Part shown: one piece after another, positions 46,274 through 54,700 of the stretch
How the letters are laid out: each line of letters begins with the position of its first letter
Numbering within the stretch: position 1 is the first letter of the stretch
Source of the DNA: Gemmatimonadaceae bacterium
GTDB taxonomy: Bacteria > Gemmatimonadota > Gemmatimonadetes > Gemmatimonadales > Gemmatimonadaceae
Direction: 5' to 3'
Assembly: GCA_036003045.1 (NCBI GenBank)
Contig: DASYSS010000032.1
Location: forward strand, 1 to 64,000
Length of the DNA stretch: 64,000 nt
Notes under the pieces: generated by a model
What the model was told of the DNA's origin: nothing
The model's input: only the letters and a program-made list of their open reading frames with translations
Databases searched by the model: none
Program-made: the position numbers and the translations under genes

Positions 46274-48916
46274 TCACGAGTCCGCTCGAAGCGCCTCGAC
46301 GGGGTTGACGGTCGCCGCTCGCCGAGACGGGATGTACGCCGCCATTGCGCACGCCAGCAGCACCGTGCCGATTCCGGTCGCGTATCCCGTCACACTGTAC
46401 GCGTCGACGAACGTGAACTGCGACGCCATGTAGCGCGACATCGCGAGGGCGCTCAGCGCCCCGGCCGCAATCGCGACGAACGCGAGTCGCATCAACTGCC
46501 GAAGGGCGAGCCCCACGACGTCGCCGGCCGTAGCGCCGAGAGCGAGTCGGATGCCGAACTCTCGCGTGCGCTGTGCGACGACGTACGCCACGACGCCGTA
46601 CACGCCTGTGATCGTCAACAACAGCGCGATCAGTCCGAGGGCCGACGCCAGCCAGTACGCAGCGTGAAACGGATACCGCTGCACTTCGAGCGATGCCGTC
46701 ATCGAGTGCATGTCCTGAATCGCCGCCGAGTCGCCGCGCGTCAAATCGCTTTCCAGCTTCGCGAGCGCCGCCTGGCCGGCGTCCGGAACGCGCGCCAGGA
46801 TGACCCCTTCTACTGCGTCGAGCGGCTGCGGCAAATAGAGAAGCGGCCATTCACGCGACATGCCGATCCAACCGGGACTCACGTTCGACACGACGCCGAC
46901 GACCGTCCCTTCATGAAACACCGGGCCGGCTGAATCACCCCGGGAGACGGGGAGAGCCCACCGCAGCCGTTGGCCAATGGGGTCGGCGTTCGGCCAGAAC
47001 TGGCCGGCGGCTGCTTGACTCACCATCACGACGTCCTGCCGGCCGGCCGCTTCGTCCGAGGTGAAGGCTCGGCCAGCCAGTACTCGGATCCCGAGAACGT
47101 TGAAATACTCCGCCGAGACGACGTTGTATTTCGCGCGGCGCAGCGAATCGCTCGAGGTTTGGAGAACCACATTCCGCAGAATGCCGTCGAGCGGGTTGCG
47201 GGACGACGACGCGATTGGCCCGATACCGGGTTCGCGACGGAGTACGTCGAGCGCCCGGGCTCGGGAAGCCTCGGTCGGAAGCACCTGGACGACGCCTGAC
47301 GTTCGCATGCCGGGCGAGATCGCGTCCGTGTTGCGCGCGGCGCGCAGCAGCACACCTGCCGTGACGAGCAGTAGGGCGCTCATTCCAATTTGCGCCACGA
47401 CAAGTCCGTTGCGCAGCTTCGAAGGGCGAAGGTTGGAATCAAAGTCTCCCCGGGTCGCGTGAACGATTCCCGGCCGCGTCGATTGCAGCGCAGGTGCCAG
47501 GCCGAAGGCAATCGCCGCGGCGACCGCGGCCAGGGCGACGAACGCGAGCAGCCTCCCGTCGGGTGTCAGGGCGACCGGCCGCAGGTACGCCGCATAGCCA
47601 CTCGGCGTCGAAGCGTACATCGCCGTGATGCCGAGCGCGATCGTCGCACGGGAGACGACGAAGCTCAGTGCGCCGGCGGGAACCGAGAGGAGCAGACTCT
47701 CGGTCAACAATTGCCGGATCAGCCTCGCGCGTGACGCGCCAAGCGCCAGCCGGACTCCGACCTCGCGTTGGCGCGCCATCCCGCGCGCGAGCATGAGGTT
47801 CGCCACGTTCGCGCACGCAATGAGCAGTACCAGCCCGAACGCGATGGCCATCGGAATGACGACTGCCAGCGTCTCGGCGTTGAGCGGAATCGAACCGTTA
47901 TGCGACTCGAGGTTCGCGGTCGCGTTCACCCAATCCGGCCCACGACTCTTCGTGAAATCCCGGATGGCAGGCGCAAGCGCCGCCGCCGCTTGCTCGACGC
48001 TCACGCGTTGACGCAGCCGGACGATCAGCCGCACTCCGCGCCGGTTGTTGGGTTTCGCCGCCGGATCGAAGTAGTTGCGCGCCGGATCGAGCACGCTGCC
48101 CATCGTGATCGGCGCCCAGAAGTCGAACGGGACGCTCTCGATGCCGCCGAATCCCTTGGTCATGACTCCGACCACGCGGAGTCGCACACCGTTCAGCGCG
48201 ATCGTCGAACCGACGATCGACGAGTCGCCCCCGAACCGCGACGTCCACATTTCGTGCGAGAGCACGACGACCGCTTCCGTCCCCGGCGCTCGGGAGTCGT
48301 TCGGGATCAGCGTCCGACCGATGGCCGGTGGTACGCCGAGCATCGAGAAATAGTTGCCGGTAACGAGTTGCCCGAAGACAGGCGTACCGCGGAAACGCGT
48401 AATGTAGATGTCATATGCGAGTGCGTCTTCGACGGCCTCGCGGTGGTCACGGATCGCGTTGGCTTGCGCCCAGGTGAAGAAGTAGTCCACCGCGTTCCCG
48501 CCGTGCGCGGCCACGGTATAGAGCGCCGACGGGTCGCGTACCGCGACGGGACGGAGTACGTAGGCGTCGAACAGGGTAAAGGCAGCGGTCGTCAAGCCGA
48601 GCCCAAGCCCGATCGTCACGACCACGGTGGCGACGAACGTCGGCGCGCGTCGGAACGCGCGCATCGCGTAGCCGACGTCCTGTCTGAGCTCCTCGATCGG
48701 CCGAAAGCGCATTGTGTCGCGTGCACGCTCGGCGGCGACGGTCGGGTTGCCGAATGCGCGCCGAGCGGCGAAGCGAGCGGCATCGGGTGACATTCCCTTG
48801 GCGACGTTCCGCTCGGCCTCGCGCTCGAGATGGTAGCGCAGCTCTTCGTCCAGCTCGGCGTCCGCAACGCGGCGATTGAGAAACGCACGAATGCGGATGC
48901 GGATCGAGTCAAACAT
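46274..48916 (-). CDS. ADOP-type ABC transporter permease, PadR-linked
   Basis: 880 residues; the ATG at 48916 has GGAG eight bases before and is preferred over a GTG at 48925. The N terminus carries the extra ADOP helix block (RRVADAELDEELRYHLEREAERNVAKGMSPDAARFAARRAFGN), then the first membrane helix (TVVVTIGLGLGLTTAAFTLFDAYVLRPVAVRD) and the usual core-FtsX-core-FtsX layout, with ANVANLMLARGMARQREVGVRLALGASRARLIRQLL and a last block TREFGIRLALGATAGDVVGLAL. It ends RRAATVNPVEALRADS. It overlaps the PadR gene, which likely controls it. Confidence 0.94.
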   Translation of the reverse strand: MFDSIRIRIRAFLNRRVADAELDEELRYHLEREAERNVAKGMSPDAARFAARRAFGNPTVAAERARDTMRFRPIEELRQDVGYAMRAFRRAPTFVATVVVTIGLGLGLTTAAFTLFDAYVLRPVAVRDPSALYTVAAHGGNAVDYFFTWAQANAIRDHREAVEDALAYDIYITRFRGTPVFGQLVTGNYFSMLGVPPAIGRTLIPNDSRAPGTEAVVVLSHEMWTSRFGGDSSIVGSTIALNGVRLRVVGVMTKGFGGIESVPFDFWAPITMGSVLDPARNYFDPAAKPNNRRGVRLIVRLRQRVSVEQAAAALAPAIRDFTKSRGPDWVNATANLESHNGSIPLNAETLAVVIPMAIAFGLVLLIACANVANLMLARGMARQREVGVRLALGASRARLIRQLLTESLLLSVPAGALSFVVSRATIALGITAMYASTPSGYAAYLRPVALTPDGRLLAFVALAAVAAAIAFGLAPALQSTRPGIVHATRGDFDSNLRPSKLRNGLVVAQIGMSALLLVTAGVLLRAARNTDAISPGMRTSGVVQVLPTEASRARALDVLRREPGIGPIASSSRNPLDGILRNVVLQTSSDSLRRAKYNVVSAEYFNVLGIRVLAGRAFTSDEAAGRQDVVMVSQAAAGQFWPNADPIGQRLRWALPVSRGDSAGPVFHEGTVVGVVSNVSPGWIGMSREWPLLYLPQPLDAVEGVILARVPDAGQAALAKLESDLTRGDSAAIQDMHSMTASLEVQRYPFHAAYWLASALGLIALLLTITGVYGVVAYVVAQRTREFGIRLALGATAGDVVGLALRQLMRLAFVAIAAGALSALAMSRYMASQFTFVDAYSVTGYATGIGTVLLACAMAAYIPSRRAATVNPVEALRADS

Positions 48917-49157
48917 CGGCGTCACTCCGCGCTCGACGGTTGTTCTCCGACGCGCCCCAGCGACCTCTGATCCGGCCCTTTGCTTCCAATCGACGGAGCG
49001 CCGGGTAGAGCGACCCGTAGTTCACGTCGAGCGCCCCCTTCGACACAACCTGAATGGATTGCGTGAGATCCCAGCCGTTCGCCGGGCTGGCGAGCAACAG
49101 CTTCAACACGATCAGGTCCAGCGTTCCCTGAAGCAGCTCCGCCCTTTGTTCGGCCAT
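48909..49157 (-). CDS. PadR-family transcriptional regulator, short form
   Basis: 82 residues from an ATG with GAGGA before it (a GTG at 49172 is possible). It shows the PadR winged helix: AELLQGTLDLIVLKLLLASPANGWDLTQSIQVVSKGALDVNYGSLYPALRRLEAKGRIRGRWGASENNRRAR. The normal C-terminal dimerisation helix (about 25 more residues, usually starting YY-x-LT-x-AG) is missing: the reading ends SDADV. The stop overlaps the permease start by eight bases (ATGTTTGA). It may dimerise poorly or be decayed. PadR-ADOP pairs are usual in Acidobacteria and Gemmatimonadota. Confidence 0.85.
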   Translation of the reverse strand: MAEQRAELLQGTLDLIVLKLLLASPANGWDLTQSIQVVSKGALDVNYGSLYPALRRLEAKGRIRGRWGASENNRRARSDADV

Positions 49158-49161
49158 TTTT

Positions 49162-49216
49162 CCTCTAGACACTCAATAGGTCGAAGCTCGGCGTTGACCT
49201 CTAGAATGTCAATAGG
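49162..49216. promoter_or_regulatory. 19-bp direct repeat in the PadR leader, candidate operator
   Basis: CCTCTAGACACTCAATAGG (49162-49180) and CCTCTAGAATGTCAATAGG (49198-49216) match at 16 of 19 positions, 36 bases apart. The nearer one overlaps the ribosome site of the PadR gene. Two evenly spaced copies before a PadR start suggest an autoregulatory operator. Read from the minus strand the outer one contains TTGACA, a -35-like box. Confidence 0.5.
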
Positions 49217-49327
49217 GCGGTGACGCTGAGCCCGACTTCGATGACCGAAGACCACACGCCGTTTGGCTTCGAGAAGGCGCCTCGGTACATTGACCGGCGG
49301 TTCGAGCCCGCGACAGTGGCGGAGTGC

Positions 49328-49553
49328 CGGCCACCCTGAGTTCGATTGCCGGATCGAGTACGGCTTAGCGCGCGACGACAGGAACGGACATCAGACGACT
49401 GACATCGGTTTCGGCGTTGAGCGGCGACTCTCCATTTCAACTCGACACTCTACCGCGTCACGCCGAACCTGTTGTCTGACATCAGGCGTTCAGTTTTCCG
49501 ACTTCGAGCGCACAGCCGTACGCAACTCGCCAAGACAGACCCCAGAGTGGCCG
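49328..49553. repeat. dispersed repeat with terminal inverted repeats, copy 3
   Basis: 226 bp; left end CGGCCACCCTGAG, right end CCCAGAGTGGCCG (near-perfect 13-bp inverted repeat). It shares GGACATCAGA, TTTCGGCGTTGAGCGGCGAC, TGTCTGACATCAGGCGTTC and CGACTTCGAGCGCACAGCCG with copies 1 and 2. It lies in the 450-base gap between the PadR leader and the M14-type gene. The left flank GGAGTGC is shared with copy 1. Confidence 0.82.
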
Positions 49554-49623
49554 TGATCCACGCACTCCAAACAGCCGGCGGTGTCTCTGTCCGCCCTGTG
49601 TGTCTTGGCGTCGTTTGGAGGAC

Positions 49624-50802
49624 TCACTCGGAGTAGTCCACCGGGAGCTCGTGAGCCGGGTCGTTGTACAAGATGGCGACCAACGGAATGCCGGGCTCGG
49701 CGACTGCGTCCGAGCGACGAGCCATGACCTCGCCGGCCACCCCGCTCGTGTATTCCGCCACTATTTCGCCAAACGCATTGCGCTGGATGGCGACCTTCTG
49801 CCCGACTTTGACCTTGTCATTCAGCTTGACCAGAAGCTCGACGAATCCGCCATGAGTCGTCAGGATCGTGTGCCCGCTGTTGCCAATGAAGATGTCCGTA
49901 TTCCGCCCGGTGCGACCCATCTGACCGGAGATGATCCCGTGGTGCTTGAGCACATTCATCGTGCCTTCCACGAACAAGGGAATCATGTTGAGGTCCAGGA
50001 TGCGTGAAGCGCCAATCTCGGGCGTGAGTGCGGGAATGCCCGCATCGATGAATGCGTTTGCGAGCAAAGTGGGATAGGCGGCATTGTCGAAGATCTGGTC
50101 GATCGGAAAGAGTTCCGCCATCGCCCGCACCTCGGGCAACTCCATTCGGGCAAGATTGAACGCCGTCACATCCATACCTGTCGTCCCCGTATGAAAATCG
50201 AGGGCGTAATCGGCGTTCGGTTTGAAGAGTCGGTTGAACAGGATCCCAGCATGCCGGCTGGCGGCACTGGCGCCATTCTCGTTTCCGGGCCATTCGCGAT
50301 TGATGTCGACGAGGTCGATTCCTCGTCCTGAATTCGGCCACCTGCGCGCCATGCCTTCCAGGGCCGGACGGGATACGTCAGGGACCGCCAGCACCGTGCC
50401 CGACATCTGAGCCGGATCGAGCCGGCCCATGACGGTTTGTATGGTGTGCACCGGACTGATCTCATCGCCGTGCACACCGCCGGTCAGAGCGATGCGTTTG
50501 CCCGGCTTCGTCCCCACGGCGACCATCACCGACACGTACCAGTGGTGCCCCGTGGGCATTTGCACACCTTCGAAATAGAACGCGTGCGTCTTGCCACGTT
50601 CCAGATCATTCACGTCAAGAGCACTGATGACTTTCTTCCCGTGGATCACATCGCCGGTGTAGACCGTCGTTTGTGACTTTTTGGTGCCCTGAGCTCTCGC
50701 AGCGCCGGCCGTGCCCGCAAGAACAGCCGACGTGCCAACCAGGCCGATGGCTGCCATCATGAAGTCGCGTCGATCGATGCCTTCTTTGTGCTCGGACCGC
50801 AT
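49624..50802 (-). CDS. Tat-exported succinylglutamate desuccinylase/aspartoacylase family protein
   Basis: 392 residues. The N terminus DRRDFMMAAIGLVGTSAVLAGTAGAARA is a twin-arginine signal. The M14-type zinc site is visible: ALTGGVHGDEISPVHTIQTVMG (His and Glu), VDINREWPGNENGAS and DFHTGTTGMD (His), with a later Glu in TPEIGASRI as in aspartoacylases. The C-terminal part is a beta domain (IFIGNSGHTILTTHGGFVELLVKLNDKVKVGQKVAI). It would hydrolyse an N-acyl amino acid or similar amide in the periplasm. AAGGAG lies eight bases before the ATG. Confidence 0.92.
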   Translation of the reverse strand: MRSEHKEGIDRRDFMMAAIGLVGTSAVLAGTAGAARAQGTKKSQTTVYTGDVIHGKKVISALDVNDLERGKTHAFYFEGVQMPTGHHWYVSVMVAVGTKPGKRIALTGGVHGDEISPVHTIQTVMGRLDPAQMSGTVLAVPDVSRPALEGMARRWPNSGRGIDLVDINREWPGNENGASAASRHAGILFNRLFKPNADYALDFHTGTTGMDVTAFNLARMELPEVRAMAELFPIDQIFDNAAYPTLLANAFIDAGIPALTPEIGASRILDLNMIPLFVEGTMNVLKHHGIISGQMGRTGRNTDIFIGNSGHTILTTHGGFVELLVKLNDKVKVGQKVAIQRNAFGEIVAEYTSGVAGEVMARRSDAVAEPGIPLVAILYNDPAHELPVDYSE

Positions 50803-51015
50803 GGTGAAAGCTCCTTACGCTTTGCATGAGTCAGGAAAGCGTAGGCGCTGCATTGACGGGCAGCTATTGGCCGTAGGTTGACCGCCGTCGTGCGGACGGA
50901 ACTGTCCGACATCCGGCTGGAATTCAGGCGGCGTGTGGCACGGGTCCACGCTCCAACGGCTCACCAAAGAGTAAGCGACCCTGAAGCCCCCGCCCCTCAC
51001 TGGGGTGGACATCGG

Positions 51016-51029
51016 ATGTAATTTTACAT
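51016..51029. promoter_or_regulatory. AT-rich inverted repeat upstream of lipoprotein gene
   Basis: ATGTAA-TT-TTACAT, a perfect 6-2-6 inverted repeat, 12 bases before the ATG of the lipoprotein at 51042. In this GC-rich DNA an AT-rich palindrome at that place suggests an operator or a leader fold over the start region. Confidence 0.35.
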
Positions 51030-51041
51030 TACGATGTTTTC

Positions 51042-51506
51042 ATGAGCGGGCGACGCCGTCCGGCCGACTCCAGACTCGGAGGGCCGTTGAGGGTCCCGCC
51101 GCTTGCTTGTGCGCTGCTCATCGCGGCCGTTGCCTGCGATGGAGGCAACGTAGTTCCATCCGGCGCATCGCTCGGCGGGACTTGGACGCTCCGCGCCATC
51201 AACCACGCGGCGCTGCCGTACGCGCTTCCTCAATCGCCCAACGGCTATCCCACGACGATCCTCGGCGCCATCCTCACCATCTCCGGAAGCGACTCTGGTT
51301 CGTACCTGGACGTCATCGCCGCTCGCGTAGTCACTCCCATGAGGACCATCGATACGTCGCTGACGTACTCGGGCACCTGGGTTTTCAGCGGCGGCTCGAT
51401 CACGTTCAACGACAATATCGTTGGCGACGTTTATCAGGCTTCAGTGGTCAACGACACGATCGTGAAGCCCGTGTTGTTCGGGTACTACGGCGAATATTCC
51501 CGATAG
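51042..51506 (+). CDS. small secreted lipoprotein, unknown
   Basis: 154 residues from MSGRRRPADSRLGG; the signal PPLACALLIAAVAC includes a lipobox (AVAC). The mature part has GASLGGTWTLRAINHAALPYALPQ, a block typical of a small beta-barrel-like lipoprotein family seen elsewhere in this group (and like the DGEW-type protein at 3397). A sandwich of strands follows (ILTISGSDSGSYLDVIAAR, GTWVFSGGSITFND). Function unknown. Confidence 0.75.
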   Translation: MSGRRRPADSRLGGPLRVPPLACALLIAAVACDGGNVVPSGASLGGTWTLRAINHAALPYALPQSPNGYPTTILGAILTISGSDSGSYLDVIAARVVTPMRTIDTSLTYSGTWVFSGGSITFNDNIVGDVYQASVVNDTIVKPVLFGYYGEYSR

Positions 51507-51677
51507 CCTCTCAACGCGAGGCCGGAGGTTCGGCCACCGCCCGACGGGCGGTTGCTCTCCTACTCGTTGACGCGCGACTTCAGTTCCGAGCTTCATGTGG
51601 TGACGCCAGACAGAACCGATTCGCGGATGCTCCCCGGTTCTAGGACGTTCGACTACCTCGCCGTATGGAGACCTTGA
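51507..51677 (+). pseudogene. C-terminal fragment of a PD40-type protein
   Basis: Directly after the TAG of the lipoprotein and in the same frame, 56 codons read as ...PPPDGRLLSYSLTRDFSSEL... RTFDYLAVWRP, which has the PD40 strand pattern (PDGRLLSYS). It has no start. Probably the tail of a lost kinase-like PD40 protein (compare the gene at 22305). The remaining bases to 51793 hold only a 40-residue open reading from 51665 that I cannot identify. Confidence 0.45.
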
Positions 51678-51793
51678 CTCAGGTTCTCCAATCGTGGCGG
51701 GACGGCCCCCATTCGCTCTCTTTGTGGTCAATTCGCTGGTTGAAGCACGACGGAAACCGATTGCTCGTCGACATGCCGCACCGTTAAGGCTCT

Positions 51794-54700
51794 TCAATCG
51801 GCACCAACGAGCTGGAACGCCGCCCAATACCGCGGATTCGACCAGGCTTTGTGCAGCTTATCCGTTCGGACGGCCTGCTGCGCGCGTTGTAGGGCCAGGG
51901 CCTTTGAGGGCTTGTCCGTGTCGGAGAGCCAGTGGCGATAAAACGCAGTCATGAGCGCATTTGTCGCCTCGTCATCGACGCTCCACAGGCTGCCGATCAC
52001 GCTGAGAGCACCTTTGGCGAGAAATGCACGTTGCAATCCGAGGACGCCCTCCGCGGCGTTGAAGTCGCCAAAACCCGTTTGACACGCGCTCAGCACGACC
52101 AGATCCGCCTCGGTATGGATCGCGCGTTCGTCGACCAGCTCGGACACGGTCAACACGCCGTCTCCCGCGGATCCCGCGTTCCGTGACGCCGCGAGCGCGA
52201 CAAACGATTTCCGTGAGTCCGATGGATTCGCGAATGCGACGCCGTGAGTCGCGAGATGTATGACGGTCGCGGTACTCATGCGCGCGCGGAGCTCTTGTTC
52301 GGAAGCCTGCCGTCCCACGAGGGGCTGGACGCCGAACAACCCGGCAATCGTGCGTGCCTCGGACTCCGCGCTATCCAGTGGGCCTAGCGAGAAGCCGTCG
52401 AGCGCTTTCGGAAGTGTTGGTGCGCCGAGGACCAACGCCGAACGGCGCCAGGCGAGGCTGTCGCGATACGGCGTGCCGCGCCCGTCGAGCAGGCTAAGAG
52501 CCGGCTGTCGCCACCGGCGCGGCGAAATCATGGCTCCTGTATTCGCAAATTCGATCTCCGCTACCGCCGCAAGAGATGGCCCGTACCGAATCGCAAAACG
52601 AGCGCCGAGCGGCTGCGTGTCGCGCGGCACGGTCAGCGCCGCGAAGGGAACTACCCCAAGGATTCCGTGGGGGATGACCACGAGCTCGCCTGTCGGCGAC
52701 AACACGCGCGCGATCTCCGCTGGCAGGAGCACATTGCTCAACGCGCCAAGCGCCGCGCGAAGCTTCACGGAATCGCCGACCAAACCAGCGACGAGTCCTC
52801 GGGCTCTTTCTTTCGTCTCGGGGCGCGTCCCAGCTCGCGTGAGAATCCCATCGACACCGAGCTGGTCGCGCACCGCGCGTACGAGACCGGCTATCGAGTC
52901 ACGACGGACTCTGCGCGGCGGCGCCGCGGCAATCTCATACGCCCCGTTGCGATAGGACTTCAGCCAGACGACCAAGGTATCGTCGGCGAGCAAGTACGAC
53001 AGCACCTGCGCTTCCAATCCGCCGGCCCCGAGCAGCCTCTCACCCTCGACGGCAAGCCCCGCGTCGTCGACGTTCGTATCCGGCATCACCGATGAGATCT
53101 GTATCATCGAGTCACGGCGCACTCCATTCAACGAGGCGAATCGCTGAATGAGGGAATCATTGTCGGCCTGAGTGGTCTGACGGATATCCTGGAGCACCTG
53201 TCCGCGACCGCGATCCGCGAGCGCCAGCGCGATCAGCATGCTCGGCCGCATCCCGAGGCGCGGCGCCTCGGTGAGGAGCGCAAGCGACCAGTGCTCGTAC
53301 ACCTGCTCGAGACGTGAAGCCAGAGCAATGCGATTGGATTCGGAGGGGCTACCCCGCATGAGCGCCGCCAGAACGTGCGTTGCGCGCTGATACTCGTCCG
53401 AGGCCTGATCCACACTCGTAGCACGCTGGCGGTCGGCATCGGCGACCAGTAGCCGAGCCTCCTCCATGGGATCGCCGCGGTCGTGCGCTGCTTGAATCGA
53501 ATCGGCGCGTGAGCGTTGGACTGTCACGCTCGACGATGCGCCCGCGATGATCTGGCCGCCGCTTCTGCGGGCAAGGTCCGCGAAAAACGCCGCGGAATCC
53601 GAGCGTTGAATCTGATCGTACAATCGGCTGATCTGCGTGTAGTCACGTGCGGCGGCGGTGTCGACGTGCGCGCGCTGCCAAATCGCGCTCGCCCATCCGC
53701 GGTATTGAATCGCGCTGTCGATGCGCGAGCGGGCTCGCAACTCGAGATCAGCAACCACCTCGAGCATGCGGGCGACCGCAATGCGATCAGGGATCGGTCC
53801 CTGAGCGGCCGAGAAGGCGGCCTGCACCACGGTGTTCGCCGAATCGAGGCAGCCCGAGCGGAGCAATATCGTGGCCCACGACGTGAGATGCTCTCGCGGC
53901 GCCGACGTGGACACTGCGCGAGAAAACATTGCCGCCGCCGAGTCGTCGCGACCCAGCTGAGCATACAACCGCCCGACGAGAGACATGCGGGTGTCTGCCT
54001 CGGACTTGTCGTGCGGCGGGATCTGCATGCTTCGGTCGAGGACGGATCGAAGTAGCGTGCGCGCGACAGAGGGCTGACCGGCCGCCGACAGGGCATCGGC
54101 CAGCTCGAGTTCGCGGGCCATCGCCGTGGACTCCTCCCCCACTGCGGCGGCGTGGCCGACGCTCGCCTGTAGCGACGTCACCGCGGAGTCGGGCCGCCCG
54201 ACTGCGCGCCACAGGAACGACAGCTGTTCCTCGAGATTGCCGGCCAAGCGTGCGTCGCCCTTCTGCCGCGCCAGCGCGGTGGCGCTTCGGAGCACGACGA
54301 CGGCCGAGTCCAGGCGGTCGTTGGAAGCGTGGAGCGAGGCGATCTGCGTCAGGATCTCGGCGGCCAGAGCTGTATCGCCGCCACGAATCGCCTGGGTTGA
54401 AAGCGGCAGCAACGCGCCGATCAGCGGCGCCCCGTTCTTATCTCGAGGGGGCGCTAGGAGTGCGCGCGTCCGTCTCGCGCGCGCGGCGACGCCAATCGCA
54501 TTTCCGCGCGCCGCGACCGCGGCAGCCGAATCGACGAGTCGAACTACACTTGCGAGCTTGACAGAGTCCGTCGCCACCGCTCCTTCGACGGCGGCCATTC
54601 GCATCAATGTTCGCGCCAGGCCCGCGCCGTCGTTCGCGTGCAGGCGGAGAGTATGCGCGGCGCGCAACGTCTGCCGCGCGGAGTCGAGCATCGCGGAGTC

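Noticed and set aside
51665-51787. 40-residue plus-strand reading METLTQVLQSW... at the end of the caspase operon
   Set aside because: Too short, no family match and no ribosome site; probably chance.
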